The translations under genes were made by a program, and so were the position numbers. Of a stretch of 64,000 nucleotides of DNA, positions 25,181 through 35,108 are shown piece by piece. The notes beneath the pieces were generated by a model, which ran no database searches, was not told the origin of the DNA, and saw nothing but the letters and a program-made list of their open reading frames with translations. How positions within the stretch are numbered: the first letter of the stretch is position 1; each line of letters opens with the position of its first letter. The stretch is from Nocardia colli (lineage in GTDB: Bacteria > Actinomycetota > Actinomycetes > Mycobacteriales > Mycobacteriaceae). Location: assembly GCF_008704205.1 (NCBI RefSeq), contig NZ_VXLC01000011.1, positions 1-64,000 on the forward strand, read 5' to 3'.

Positions 25181-25208
25181 TTGCGGAATGGTCACGACGG
25201 GGTAGAGT
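25181..25208 (+). promoter_or_regulatory. Sigma70-like promoter of the M23 peptidase gene
   Basis: TTGCGG at 25181-25186 and TAGAGT at 25203-25208 are separated by 16 bp. Transcription would begin near 25215, leaving a leader of about 110 nt before the GTG start. The leader can form AACGG/CCGTT and further GC-rich hairpins, but I did not recognise a known riboswitch. Confidence 0.4.
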
Positions 25209-25327
25209 TCCCGTCACAACGGATGCCAAACCGTTACATCGCAAGCTTCACCGGATCGTTACCGAACCGGTCCGCGACCGGCCCGGCTCCGCTGAACCAC
25301 CTGTTCTTCGGACGCAAGGACGCAGCT

Positions 25328-26188
25328 GTGTCGCACCATCGGGTAGGCCCCAGTTCCATTACCGTCATGAGCCTCATCGGCGATGAAATCTCGGGTCGGC
25401 CGACGCGGCATCGCGTCGAGTCCACCGCGACCGACCGGGTGAAGGTCGCCGCCGGCGTCGCGGTCGCCGCGGGCGCCCTGATCGGCACCGTCTCCCAGAT
25501 CGCCCCCGCGGTCGCCAGTCCGCTGCTGCCCGGTGCGCACGACGGCGACGAAGCTGACGCTCCGATGACCTTCCGCGGCACCGGCATTCTGCCGGTCGCC
25601 CAGGTCAAGGCGGCCCCCGCGCCGGAGGCCCCGGCTCCCGAGGTGCCGGTCGCCAGTCAGATCGCCGCGCCCGCCCCCGCACCGTTCGGCCTGCAGAACC
25701 TGCCGCCGGAGATCGCCGGCCCGCTGGCTCAGGCCGAGCAGATCCTCAAGGGCGTGCAGCAGCAGACCGCGCCCGCCCCGATGGGCGCCGTGCGCCCGGT
25801 CGGCGGCGAGATCAGCTCCGGCTTCGGCAGCCGCTGGGGCGAAATGCATTACGGCCTCGACTTCGCCGATCAGATCGGCGCCCCCATCCACTCGGTGAGC
25901 AACGGCACGGTGATCGAAGCGGGCCCCGCGTCCGGCTTCGGCCTGTGGATGCGGGTGCAGCAGGACGACGGCACCATCGCCGTCTACGGCCACGTCAACG
26001 AGATGCTCGCGCACGTCGGCCAGCGGGTCAACGCGGGCGATGTGATCGCCACCGTCGGCAACCGCGGCAACTCCACCGGCCCCCACCTGCACCTGGAGAT
26101 CTGGGACCAGGGCGGCACCAAGATCGACCCGCTGCCGTACCTGGCGGCCAAGGGTGTGCCGCTGCAGTGGGGACCGTCGGCCCACTGA
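25328..26188 (+). CDS. Secreted M23-family (LytM) peptidoglycan peptidase
   Basis: A 286-aa exported protein. I use the GTG at 25328, which has AAGGA at 25316-25320; longer readings extend into the divergent gene's promoter. After a ~35-residue basic lead there is a hydrophobic segment (VAAGVAVAAGALIGTVSQ) ending IAPAVASP, a likely signal peptide. A Pro/Ala-rich linker precedes the LytM domain (residues ~160-280), with the zinc-site motifs HYGLDFAD (H-x3-D) and HLHLE, plus YGHVNEML. The family cleaves peptide cross-links in peptidoglycan or activates amidases. A wall-anchoring domain was not seen. Confidence 0.9.
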   Translation: MSHHRVGPSSITVMSLIGDEISGRPTRHRVESTATDRVKVAAGVAVAAGALIGTVSQIAPAVASPLLPGAHDGDEADAPMTFRGTGILPVAQVKAAPAPEAPAPEVPVASQIAAPAPAPFGLQNLPPEIAGPLAQAEQILKGVQQQTAPAPMGAVRPVGGEISSGFGSRWGEMHYGLDFADQIGAPIHSVSNGTVIEAGPASGFGLWMRVQQDDGTIAVYGHVNEMLAHVGQRVNAGDVIATVGNRGNSTGPHLHLEIWDQGGTKIDPLPYLAAKGVPLQWGPSAH

Positions 26189-26279
26189 TTCCGCTGCCCG
26201 GCTTGATATTCCGTCGATCCCTGCCCCCATTCCCGGGCAGGGAGCCCCGCCAGGACCGATCGGTCGATAGGCTCGGATC

Positions 26280-27266
26280 GTGACAGAGCTGGGCGACATC
26301 TTCGAGCCTGGATCACCGCACGGCCGCACCTACGCCGTGCTGGTGCATCATCCGCGATCGAGTCTCCCCGATATCGCGCAGTACCTGGGCGTTTCGGAGG
26401 AGACCGCCGCGGCGTCGTTGAACGTGCTCGCGGACCTGCGCGCCGCCGTGCGAGTGCCGGGCGGCGACGACGGTCCCGCGGTGTGGGACGCGCACGCCCC
26501 GGAGTCGTTGTCCGAGGCCGAGGCCCGGCGCAGGCAACAGCAGATCAACCAGATGCACACGGCCGCAGCGCGGCTCAGCGAGACGTTCCGTTCGGTGCGC
26601 CGCTCGCCGCGCAGCAACGGCGCCGTGGTGCCGGTCTTCGAACGCCTGGAAATGCTCGCCGATTTCGAGGAGATGCAGACCAGCGCGCGCAGCTGCGTCA
26701 AGGTGATCGAACGCGGGCCCTACCTCAGCGATCTCGAGCGTGAGCGACAGTTGTTCCAGCTCAAGCGGAATCGGCTCGGCGAAGGCATCCGCTACCAGAC
26801 GCTCTATCAGGACACCATCTATCAGGATCCGGAGCGGCTGCGCCACGCTCTGTCCACCAATGCCAGTGGGGCACAGGCGCGCACGCTGCCGGAGCCGCCG
26901 TTCAAAATGATCGTCAGCGACGACGAACGCGCTAGCCTGGTGCTGCACGTCGACGAACGCCGCCCCGACCCCATGGGCTTGCGGATCACCGGCTCACCCG
27001 CGCTGGACCTGTTGATCAAGACGTTCGACGTGCTGTGGTCGCTGGCCGCGCCCATCTCGGTGAACCCGACCGCGGAGGCCCTCGACGAACGTGACCGCGC
27101 GATCCTGACGCTGATGGGTCTCGGCGCCACCGACGACACCATCGCGCGACGGCTCGGGATGTCTCGGCGTACTGTGGTCCGCCGGACCGCGCGACTGCTG
27201 GAGCGGCTCGGCGCGAGCACCCGATTCCAGGCCGGGGTGCAGGCAACCCGGCGAGGTTGGTTGTGA
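26280..27266 (+). CDS. LuxR-type HTH regulator with TrmB-like N-terminus
   Basis: A 328-aa transcription factor starting at GTG 26280. Residues ~10-60 form a winged-helix-like segment (YAVLVHHPRSSLPDIAQYLG, SEETAAASLNVLADL). The middle (residues ~95-255) looks like the phospholipase-D-like/TrmB sensor region. The last 60 residues are a LuxR/GerE helix-turn-helix (LDERDRAILTLMGLGATDDT, IARRLGMSRRTVVRRTARLL). Regulators of this build sit next to many actinobacterial biosynthetic clusters. It ends 291 bp before the first NRPS gene in the same direction, so it is the best candidate for a pathway-specific regulator in this window. Confidence 0.82.
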   Translation: MTELGDIFEPGSPHGRTYAVLVHHPRSSLPDIAQYLGVSEETAAASLNVLADLRAAVRVPGGDDGPAVWDAHAPESLSEAEARRRQQQINQMHTAAARLSETFRSVRRSPRSNGAVVPVFERLEMLADFEEMQTSARSCVKVIERGPYLSDLERERQLFQLKRNRLGEGIRYQTLYQDTIYQDPERLRHALSTNASGAQARTLPEPPFKMIVSDDERASLVLHVDERRPDPMGLRITGSPALDLLIKTFDVLWSLAAPISVNPTAEALDERDRAILTLMGLGATDDTIARRLGMSRRTVVRRTARLLERLGASTRFQAGVQATRRGWL

Positions 27267-27302
27267 ACTAGTTCACCGATCCGGGTACTCCTGCAACACG
27301 AC

Positions 27303-27325
27303 CGGTCTGTTACCGATATAGACCG
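27303..27325. promoter_or_regulatory. Inverted repeat CGGTCT-N11-AGACCG before NRPS1
   Basis: Two perfect 6-bp arms (27303-27308 and 27320-27325) flank an 11-bp A/T-richer centre containing GATATA. The repeat lies 37 bp after the LuxR-type regulator stop and about 230 bp before NRPS1. It may be a dimer-binding site for that regulator. This is inference from position and symmetry. Confidence 0.4.
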
Positions 27326-27399
27326 TGGCATCTGGCAAGACACCGCTTCCATGGGGGTAGCGGCGGATGTGGGAAAGACAGGAGCCCGAACAAAGGGGG

Positions 27400-27420
27400 C
27401 GGACCGCTGTCAGCGGTCCG
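27400..27420. promoter_or_regulatory. 21-bp palindrome upstream of NRPS1
   Basis: The arms CGGACCGCTG and CAGCGGTCCG are perfect inverted repeats around a single T. As RNA it would form an 8-bp stem with a 5-nt loop, about 140 nt before the NRPS1 start. It could be an operator, an attenuator-like hairpin in a leader, or the terminator of the regulator gene. The remainder of 27267-27557 holds no gene. Confidence 0.4.
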
Positions 27421-27557
27421 TATCAATCCAAGACAGCAAGGCGTGGGCACCGAGCAGTCCCTTATATGATTGCTCGGACCGCGCTGGCCCCGGACGATAC
27501 GCCCTCGATATGGGTAGGGCCGGGTCCTAGCTCGATGCGAGAGGTGAATGCACTCGA

Positions 27558-30500
27558 ATGGAAACTGCCCGTCGTTCCGCTCGTGGTAGCCGTCGCCGCA
27601 GGTCGGGCAGCCCGCTGTTCGGGCAGTTGCTGACCGCCGCCGTCGAATCCGAGGCCAATGAGGTCGCCGTTCGCTTCAATCCGTCGGGTCAGCTCGACGA
27701 CGAACGCCAGCTGACCTACGCCCAACTGGACGCGACCTCCTCGCGGCTGGCCAGGGAACTGATCGAGCGCGGTGTCGGACCCGGTGACGTGGTCGCCATC
27801 GGCATCGCCCGCAGCCTCCAGTCGGTCATCGCCGTGTGGGCCATCGCCAAGACCGGCGCCGCGTACGTGCCGGTGGATCCCGCCTACCCGACCGACCGCA
27901 TCAATCACATCCTGTCCGACTCCGGCGCGACCGTCGGGCTCACCACCTCGGCGCACCGCCCGGTGCTCGGCACCGGCGTGTATTGGATCGAGCTGGACGA
28001 CCCGGTGCAGGCCGCGCGGATCGCCGCGCGCCCCGAGCACCCGATCTCCTACACCGACCGGGTGCGTCCGCTGGACGAGCGGCACCCGGCCTACGTCATC
28101 TACACCTCCGGTTCGACCGGGCGGCCCAAGGGCGTCGTGGTCACCCACACCGGCCTGGCCGGGTTGGTCGCCGCCGAGCGTGAGCACTACGGCGTGACCG
28201 CCGATTCGCGGGTGCTGCATGTGTGCTCGCCGAACTTCGACGTGTCGATCCTGGAGTTGCTGCTCGCCTTCTCCTCCGGCGCGACGCTGGTGATCGCGCC
28301 GCCGTCGGTGTTCGGCGGCTACGAGCTGGCCGATCTGCTGCGCCGCGAACGCGTCACGCACATGCTGATCACCCCGGGCGCGCTGGAATCGGTCGACCCG
28401 ACCGACCTCGAGGACCTGCGGGTCGTGGTCGTGGCCGGGGACAAGTTCGGTCCGGAACTGGTCGGCCGCTGGGCCACCGCGGATCGTGAGTTCTACAACG
28501 GTTACGGACCGACCGAGGCCTCTATTCTCGCGACCAGTTCGGCGCCGATGGTGGCCGACGACGTCATCACGATCGGCTCGGCGATCCCGGGAGTCGGTGC
28601 GTTCGTGCTGGATTCGCGGCTGCGGCCGGTGCCAGCGGGCGTGGTCGGCGAGCTGTATCTGTCGGGTCCCGCACTCGCGCAGGGTTATCTGGGCAAGCCG
28701 GGGCTCACCGCGGAGCGCTTCGTGGCCAGCCCGTTCGGCGCGGATACCGATACTCCGGGCGCGCGGCTGTATCGCACCGGAGACCTGGTGCGGCGCAGTG
28801 AATCTGAGGACGGCGGCACGATCGAGTACCTGGGTCGCTCCGATTTCCAGGTCAAGATCCGTGGTTTCCGCATCGAACTGGGCGAGATCGACAACGCGCT
28901 GACCGCGCACCCGGACATCGACTACGCGGCCACCCTCGGCAAGACGCTGCCGTCCGGCGCGACCGCGCTGGTGTCCTACGTGCTGCCGCGCGCCGGAACC
29001 GTCGTCGACACCGGCGAACTCGCCGAGTTCATCGGAGAGTCGCTGGCCGGATACATGATTCCGGCCGCCATCATGGTGCTCGACGAGATCCCGCTGACTC
29101 CGGTCGGCAAGCTGGACCGCGCGGCGCTGCCCGCACCGGTGTTCGCCGCCAAGGCTTTCCGCGCCCCGTCGACGCCGGTCGAGGAGATCGTCGCCGACGT
29201 GTTCGCCGCACTGCTGGTGGCCGGCGACGAGGGCCGGGTCGGCGTGGACGACGACTTCTTCGAACTCGGCGGCAACTCGCTGCTCGCCGCGCAGGCCGCC
29301 GCCCGGATCGGGTCGGCGTTGCAGGTGCGGGTGCCGGTGCAGCTGCTGTTCGAGGCGACCACCGTGGCCGCGCTGGCGGAACGGGTCGAGCAGCACGCGG
29401 GTTCGGCCGCCGGGCAGGCGTTGCACGCCCGCCCGCGTCCGTCGCGGGTGCCGCTGTCCTATGCGCAGCAACGGATGTGGTTCCTGAACCGATTCGATCC
29501 GAGCAGCGCGGTCAACAACATTCCGGCCGCGGTGCGCCTGTCCGGGCACCTCGACATCGACGCGATGCGCGCCGCCGTGCGCGACCTCACCGAGCGGCAC
29601 GAGGTGCTGCGCACGCTGTACCCCGAGGTGGACGGCGAGGGCTACCAGCGGGTGCTCTCGATCGGCGATCCGCGCGCGGTAGCCGAATTCGTGGTCGAGC
29701 CGGCCACCGAGGCCGAGCTGGCCGGGCTGGTCGCCGCCGTGGTGACCGAGGGCTTCGACGTGACTTCGGCGCCGCCCGTTCGGGTTCGGCTGCTCGAGCT
29801 GAGCGAGACCGAGCATGTACTGGTCTGCGTGGTGCACCACATCGCCGGTGACGGCTTCTCGATGGGCCCGCTGACCCGCGACCTGATGGCCGCCTACCTG
29901 GACCGGATGCGCGGTGGCGCACCGGAATGGCCACCGCTCGAGGTGCAGTACGCCGACTACGCGATCTGGCAGCGGGAGATCCTGGGCGCCGAGGACGACC
30001 CGGAATCGGTGCTGGCCAAGCAGATCGACTACTGGCGCGCCGAATTGGCCGCGCTGCCCGAGCAATTGGAGCTGCCCGCCGACCGGCCGCGGCCCGCGGT
30101 CGCGTCCAACCACGGCGCCACCCTCGCCTTCGAGATCGGCCCGGACGTGCACGGCGCGCTGAGCCGCCTTGCGCACAACCACAATTCGACGCTGTTCATG
30201 GTCGTGCACGCCGCGCTCGCGGTGCTGCTGGCCCGGCTGTCCGGCACCAGGGACATCGCCGTCGGCACCCCGGTCGCCGGGCGCGGCGAGGCCGCGCTGG
30301 ACGACCTGATCGGCATGTTCGTCAACACCCTGGTGCTGCGCACGGATATCGACTCCGGCGCGACGTTCGACGAACTGCTGCGCGAGGTCCGCCGGGTCGA
30401 CGTGGAGGCCTTCGGCCACGCCGACGTGCCGTTCGAGCGCCTGGTGGAACTGCTGGATCCGGCCCGCTCGGCGGCCAGGCACCCGCTGTTCCAGGTGATG

Positions 30501-33500
30501 CTGACCTTCCAGAACCTGGCCCGCACCGAACTGGAACTGCCCGGCCTGTCCGCCTCGGCGGTGGATCTGGCGATGCCGCTGGCGAAGTTCGATCTGCAAC
30601 TGGCGCTGGTCGAGCGGATCGACCGGCAGGGTGCCGCGGAAGGCATTTCGGCCGCCTTCACCTACGCCACCGACCTCTTCGACGAGGCCACCGTGCAGGA
30701 CTTCGCCGACCGCTTCGGCCGGATCCTGGCCGCGGTGGCCGCCGATTCCGACATCCCGGTCGGCGATATCGACGTGCTCGCCCGGGGCGAGCGCGATCTG
30801 GTGCTGCACGAGTGGAACAGCCCGGGCGCCTCGGTGCCCGAGGTGACCCTGGTGGATCTGATCGGCGCGCAGGCGCGCAGGCGTCCGGACGCCGGGGCGA
30901 TCCGCTTCGGCGACACCACGCTCACCTTCGGCGAGTTGCAGCGTCGCGCCAACAAGGTGGCCCGGGCGCTGATCGCGCAGGGCGTCGGCCCGGAAGCGCT
31001 GGTGGCCGTTGCGGTTCCGCGTACCGAGGAGCTGCCGGTCGCGCTGCTCGCGGTGCTCACCGCCGGTGCCGGGTACCTGCCGATCGACACGACCTACCCC
31101 GCGCAGCGGCTGGAGTTCATGCTCGCCGATGCCGCTCCGGCGTGCATCCTTACCACCGCGAGCGAGCTGGAATCCATTCCCGCGGGCGATATTCCGGTCA
31201 TTCTGCTGGAGGACACCGCCGGCTTCGCCGACGCCGCGGTGCGCGCGGCAGAGCGGACCGCGCCGCTGCGGCCGGACAACCTGGCCTACGTCATCTACAC
31301 CTCCGGTTCCACCGGTGTGCCGAAGGGCGTCGGCGTCACACACCGCAATGTGGTGCAGTTGTTCGCCAACACCCAGTCGATGTTCGAGTTCGACGAGACC
31401 GACGTGTGGACGCTGTTCCACTCGTTCGCCTTCGACTTCTCGGTCTGGGAACTGTGGTTCGCGCTGGCCAACGGCGGCACCGTCGTCGTGGTCGACTACC
31501 TGACCTCCCGGTCGCCGGAGCTGTTCCGCGAGTTGCTGATTCGCGAACAGGTCACCGTGCTCAACCAGACCCCTTCGGCGTTCTATCAGCTCGCCGAGGC
31601 GGACCGGGCCGCGCAGAACGCCGATCAGGCCAAGTTCGCGCTGCGCTATGTGGTGTTCGGCGGCGAAGCCCTGGACCTGCGCCAGTTGCAGCGCTGGTAC
31701 GAGCGGCACGCGGTGGACGCGCCCTGGCTGGTCAACATGTACGGCATCACCGAGACCACGGTGCACGTGTCGTTCCTGTCGCTGGACGAGCAGATGGTCG
31801 ACAACGCGGCCAGCGTCATCGGCCGCGCGTTGCCCGGCCTGGACGCCTACGTGCTCGAGGACCGGCTGCACCCGTCGCCGGTCGGCGTGGCCGGCGAGAT
31901 CTACGTGGCCGGCGCTCAGCTGTCCCGCGGCTACCTCGGCCGTCCCGGGCTGGCCGCGAGCCGGTTCATCGCGAATCCGTTCGGCGCGCCGGGATCTCGG
32001 ATGTACCGCACCGGCGACATCGGCCGCTGGGTCGGCTTCGGCGGGCAGGCGACGCTGGAGTACGCCGGTCGCGGCGATCAGCAGGTGCAGTTGCGCGGCT
32101 TCCGGATCGAGCTCGGCGAGATCGAGTCGGCGCTGGTGCGCTGCCCCGGGGTGAGCCAAGCGGTGGTCCTGGTCATCGCGGACGAGAACGCGGGCGATCG
32201 GCTCATCGGATATGTCGTGCCGGACACCGGAATTCAGCTCGACGCGGCCGAATTGCGTACGCAGGTGGGCGAATTCCTCACCGGGTACATGGTGCCGGAC
32301 GCGATCGTGGTGCTGGATGTGCTCCCGCTGACGCCGAACGGCAAGCTGGACCGAAAGGCCCTGCCCGCACCGGAATTCCTCAGCACCGCCACCTTCCGCG
32401 CGCCCGGCTCGCCGGTCGAGCAGGCGGTCGCCGAGGTGTTCGCCGGACTGCTCGGGGCCAACGAGATCGGCCTGGACGACGACTTCTTCGGCCTCGGCGG
32501 CAACTCGCTGCTGGCCACCCGGGTGGTCGCCCGGATCAACGAGGCGCTCGACGCGAACCTCGTCGTGCGCGAGCTGTTCGAGTCGCCCACCGTCGCCGCG
32601 CTGGCCGCCCGGGTCGTGCCCGGCGCGGCCAAGGCGTCCGGCGCCCGGCCGCCGCTGGCCCGGATGCCGCGCACCGACCGGGTGCCGTTGTCGCTTGCGC
32701 AGCAACGGATGTGGGTGCTCAACCAGTTCGATCCGGACTCGCCCGCCTACAACATCCCGCTGGCCATCCGGCTCTCCGGCGTGCTCGACGTGCCCGCGCT
32801 GCGCAACGCCGTGGCCGACGTGCTGGAGCGGCACGAGACCCTGCGCACCCGCTACCCGTCGGACCCGGCCGGGGTGGCCTACCAGGAGATCCTCTCGGTC
32901 AGCGAGTCGCTGCCCGGTGGCCTGGAGACCGTCTCCACCGCCGATCCGATCGGCCGTATCACCGAGCTGCTGTCCACCGGATTCGATGTGACCCAGCAGG
33001 TTCCGGTGCGCGCGCTGCTGCTCGCGGTCGGCCCGGACGAGCACCTGCTCGCGCTGGTCGTGCACCACATCTCCGCCGACGGCGCCTCGATGGCCCCGCT
33101 GGCCCGCGACCTGGTGACCGCGTATCTCGCCCGGATCGGCGGCAATTCGCCGCGCTGGTCGCGGTTGGAGGTGCAGTACGCCGACTTCGCCGCCTGGCAG
33201 CGTGCGGTCATCGGCACCGACGACGACGAGAACTCCATCGCGGCAAAGCAGTTGGCGTTCTGGCGGCACCAGCTCGACGGACTGACCGGCGAGCTGAACC
33301 TGCCGCTGGACCGCCCGCGTCCCGCGGTGCCGTCGATGCGCGGCGCTTCCACCGGCTTCGCCGTCTCGCCGGACGTGCACGCGGCACTGGTCCGGCTTGC
33401 GCGCGAACACAATTCGACGCTGTTCATGGTCGTGCACGCGGCGCTGGCGGTGCTGCTGGCCCGGCAGTCGGGCAGCAGCGACATCGCCATCGGCACGCCG

Positions 33501-34907
33501 ATCGCGGGTCGCGGCGAACGCGCGCTGGACGAGCTGGTCGGCATGTTCGTCAACACGCTCACCCTGCGTACCGCCGTCGAGCCCGGCGTCACCTTCGCCG
33601 AACTCGTCGACCGGGCCCGGGAGACGGACCTGGCCGCGTTCGCCAACGCGGACATCCCGTTCGAACGGGTCGCCGAGGTGGTCGCGGTCGGCCACGCGAC
33701 GGTCTACAACCCGCTGTTCGGCGTCGTGCTGTCGTTCCAGAACAACGAGCAGCCCAAGCTGGAACTGCCCGGCCTGACCATCACCGGACTGGACGGCGGC
33801 GAGATCGCGGCCAAGTTCGACCTCCAGGTGAACGTCGATCCGCGGCATCACGCCGACGGCACCCCGGACGAGCTGATCACCGCGATCACCTACGCGACAG
33901 ACCTTTTCGACGAGTCCACGGTGCAGGCGCTGTGCCGCAGGCTGGAACGGGTGCTGTCCGCGGTGGTCGCCGATCCGGCCGTGCGGGTGGGCGACATCGA
34001 CCTGCTCGACGCCCAGGAGCGCGAGCGGGTGCAGTCCGCCGCGGAATCCGCGCAGGAGCCCAGCGCCACCGGCGCGACGGCCACCACCGGAACCGCACTG
34101 ACCCAGGCGCTGACCGCGGTGGTCGAGGACGACCCGGACGGCCCCGCACTGGTCGCCGGCGAGGACGCGGTGTCCTACCAGGAACTCGACGCGCGCTCGT
34201 CCCGGCTGGCCCGCGTGCTGGCCGCTCGGGGCTGCGGTCCCGGCGACGGTGTCGCGGTCCGGTTCGACCGCGGGGTCGACGCCGTCGTCGCGACCTGGGC
34301 CGTGCTCAAGGCCGGCGCCGCGGTCGTTCCGCTGGCCTCGGCCGACGCGCCGATCCCCGCGGGCCCGGTGGTCAAGGTCGGACTGACCGGCGCCGCCGTG
34401 CCCACCACAAGCGAGGTCGACTGGCTCGTGCTCGACGATCCCGCGGTGGCCGCGCAGATAGCGGCGGAATCGCCACGACCGGTCACCTACGCGCACCGCA
34501 CCCGGGTGCTGCGTGGCACCGATCCGGCCTACGTCGGGACGCGCACCCTCACCTACGACCAGTTGGCCGGTGCCGCGGACCAGTTGCGCACGGGCACCGA
34601 GCTGACCTTCGAGTCCCGCACCTTCCAGTTCGGCGGCCCGGCGGAGCTGGCGCTGATCGAGGTGGTGGCGGCGGGCTCGTGCGGCGCCTCCATGGTGCTC
34701 GTCCCCGGCGACGCCGACCTGACCGAGGCGCTGGCCGACGAATGGGTCAGCCACCTGCTGACCGATCGCGCCGCAGCCAGTACCCTCGATCCGGCGGCAC
34801 TGGAGGACCTCCGAGCCGTGGTGCTCGCCGACGGCGGGGATGTCGGCGGCGCATGGACGCAGGTGGCGACGGTCGTCGGACTGGCCGATCTGCTGCGTGC
34901 GGGGTAA
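27558..34907 (+). CDS. Non-ribosomal peptide synthetase 1: A-T-C-A(Thr)-T-C-A*
   Basis: A 2449-aa NRPS starting at ATG 27558 (AGAGGTGA about 10 nt before). An Arg-rich leader (RRSARGSRRRRSGSP) precedes A1 (residues ~18-520, YTSGSTG ~181), T1 (GGNSL ~571), C (HHIAGDG ~760), A2 (YTSGSTG ~1246), T2 (GGNSL ~1646) and C (HHISADG ~1835). From ~2178 to the end is an adenylation-like remnant (A*) without YTSGSTG, YGPTE, T or TE. The hand-read code of A2 is DFWNVGMVH, which predicts Thr with good confidence. A1 reads DVLLVAGIL, with no assignment. The protein lacks an acylating starter C domain, so the peptide may start with a free amino acid. Its final C domain has no cognate A-T in cis. Confidence 0.93.
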   Translation: METARRSARGSRRRRSGSPLFGQLLTAAVESEANEVAVRFNPSGQLDDERQLTYAQLDATSSRLARELIERGVGPGDVVAIGIARSLQSVIAVWAIAKTGAAYVPVDPAYPTDRINHILSDSGATVGLTTSAHRPVLGTGVYWIELDDPVQAARIAARPEHPISYTDRVRPLDERHPAYVIYTSGSTGRPKGVVVTHTGLAGLVAAEREHYGVTADSRVLHVCSPNFDVSILELLLAFSSGATLVIAPPSVFGGYELADLLRRERVTHMLITPGALESVDPTDLEDLRVVVVAGDKFGPELVGRWATADREFYNGYGPTEASILATSSAPMVADDVITIGSAIPGVGAFVLDSRLRPVPAGVVGELYLSGPALAQGYLGKPGLTAERFVASPFGADTDTPGARLYRTGDLVRRSESEDGGTIEYLGRSDFQVKIRGFRIELGEIDNALTAHPDIDYAATLGKTLPSGATALVSYVLPRAGTVVDTGELAEFIGESLAGYMIPAAIMVLDEIPLTPVGKLDRAALPAPVFAAKAFRAPSTPVEEIVADVFAALLVAGDEGRVGVDDDFFELGGNSLLAAQAAARIGSALQVRVPVQLLFEATTVAALAERVEQHAGSAAGQALHARPRPSRVPLSYAQQRMWFLNRFDPSSAVNNIPAAVRLSGHLDIDAMRAAVRDLTERHEVLRTLYPEVDGEGYQRVLSIGDPRAVAEFVVEPATEAELAGLVAAVVTEGFDVTSAPPVRVRLLELSETEHVLVCVVHHIAGDGFSMGPLTRDLMAAYLDRMRGGAPEWPPLEVQYADYAIWQREILGAEDDPESVLAKQIDYWRAELAALPEQLELPADRPRPAVASNHGATLAFEIGPDVHGALSRLAHNHNSTLFMVVHAALAVLLARLSGTRDIAVGTPVAGRGEAALDDLIGMFVNTLVLRTDIDSGATFDELLREVRRVDVEAFGHADVPFERLVELLDPARSAARHPLFQVMLTFQNLARTELELPGLSASAVDLAMPLAKFDLQLALVERIDRQGAAEGISAAFTYATDLFDEATVQDFADRFGRILAAVAADSDIPVGDIDVLARGERDLVLHEWNSPGASVPEVTLVDLIGAQARRRPDAGAIRFGDTTLTFGELQRRANKVARALIAQGVGPEALVAVAVPRTEELPVALLAVLTAGAGYLPIDTTYPAQRLEFMLADAAPACILTTASELESIPAGDIPVILLEDTAGFADAAVRAAERTAPLRPDNLAYVIYTSGSTGVPKGVGVTHRNVVQLFANTQSMFEFDETDVWTLFHSFAFDFSVWELWFALANGGTVVVVDYLTSRSPELFRELLIREQVTVLNQTPSAFYQLAEADRAAQNADQAKFALRYVVFGGEALDLRQLQRWYERHAVDAPWLVNMYGITETTVHVSFLSLDEQMVDNAASVIGRALPGLDAYVLEDRLHPSPVGVAGEIYVAGAQLSRGYLGRPGLAASRFIANPFGAPGSRMYRTGDIGRWVGFGGQATLEYAGRGDQQVQLRGFRIELGEIESALVRCPGVSQAVVLVIADENAGDRLIGYVVPDTGIQLDAAELRTQVGEFLTGYMVPDAIVVLDVLPLTPNGKLDRKALPAPEFLSTATFRAPGSPVEQAVAEVFAGLLGANEIGLDDDFFGLGGNSLLATRVVARINEALDANLVVRELFESPTVAALAARVVPGAAKASGARPPLARMPRTDRVPLSLAQQRMWVLNQFDPDSPAYNIPLAIRLSGVLDVPALRNAVADVLERHETLRTRYPSDPAGVAYQEILSVSESLPGGLETVSTADPIGRITELLSTGFDVTQQVPVRALLLAVGPDEHLLALVVHHISADGASMAPLARDLVTAYLARIGGNSPRWSRLEVQYADFAAWQRAVIGTDDDENSIAAKQLAFWRHQLDGLTGELNLPLDRPRPAVPSMRGASTGFAVSPDVHAALVRLAREHNSTLFMVVHAALAVLLARQSGSSDIAIGTPIAGRGERALDELVGMFVNTLTLRTAVEPGVTFAELVDRARETDLAAFANADIPFERVAEVVAVGHATVYNPLFGVVLSFQNNEQPKLELPGLTITGLDGGEIAAKFDLQVNVDPRHHADGTPDELITAITYATDLFDESTVQALCRRLERVLSAVVADPAVRVGDIDLLDAQERERVQSAAESAQEPSATGATATTGTALTQALTAVVEDDPDGPALVAGEDAVSYQELDARSSRLARVLAARGCGPGDGVAVRFDRGVDAVVATWAVLKAGAAVVPLASADAPIPAGPVVKVGLTGAAVPTTSEVDWLVLDDPAVAAQIAAESPRPVTYAHRTRVLRGTDPAYVGTRTLTYDQLAGAADQLRTGTELTFESRTFQFGGPAELALIEVVAAGSCGASMVLVPGDADLTEALADEWVSHLLTDRAAASTLDPAALEDLRAVVLADGGDVGGAWTQVATVVGLADLLRAG
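34089..34907 (+). other. Decayed C-terminal adenylation domain (A*) of NRPS1
   Basis: About 270 residues at the end of NRPS1 align with the first half of the starter-type A domains at the N-termini of NRPS2 and NRPS3. A1/A2-like segments are kept (YQELDARSSRLARVLAARG, ATWAVLKAGAAVVPL). The P-loop is lost: after DPAYV the sequence goes straight to TRTLTYDQLAG. The substrate-pocket motif FDASVLELLLA is replaced by PAELALIEVVAA, so Asp235 is gone. The frame stops soon after the A5-like LEDLRAVVLADGG. It cannot adenylate by known chemistry. It may be a structural or docking platform for the preceding C domain. Confidence 0.8.
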
Positions 34908-35108
34908 ATCCCGCCGAGTATCGGGTGCAAGCCCCTAAAAACATGACTAGGGTCACTCGGGACCGGTTCGCCGAATCGAGGCGCCCCGCGCCAAGTATGG
35001 CTTCAACATGTTCGACAGGCAGGATGAGCAGAGTTTCATGGTTCGTGTAGTTGGGGACGTGCGTGCTGATGGCCGGCGGGGAAGCAAGATCCTGGCACTG
35101 GTGAACGC
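34908..35108. other. Gap between NRPS1 and NRPS2
   Basis: This 201-bp region has no gene. It is locally A/T-richer near 34935-34950 (CTAAAAACATGACTAGGGT), where a weak promoter could lie, but no convincing -35/-10 pair or terminator was found. NRPS2 may be read through from NRPS1. Confidence 0.45.

Noticed and set aside
25120..25327. Possible c-di-AMP (ydaO) riboswitch in the leader of the M23 peptidase gene, as seen before some actinobacterial wall hydrolases
   Set aside because: The conserved ydaO core segments were not found; only simple inverted repeats are present.
27462..34754. Very long reading frames antisense to the NRPS genes and to groEL (for example 27462-34754, 49339-52800 and 1934-4078, all - strand)
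   Set aside because: They are Arg/His/Gly-rich products of high-GC codon bias opposite true genes, with no domains or ribosome-binding sites.
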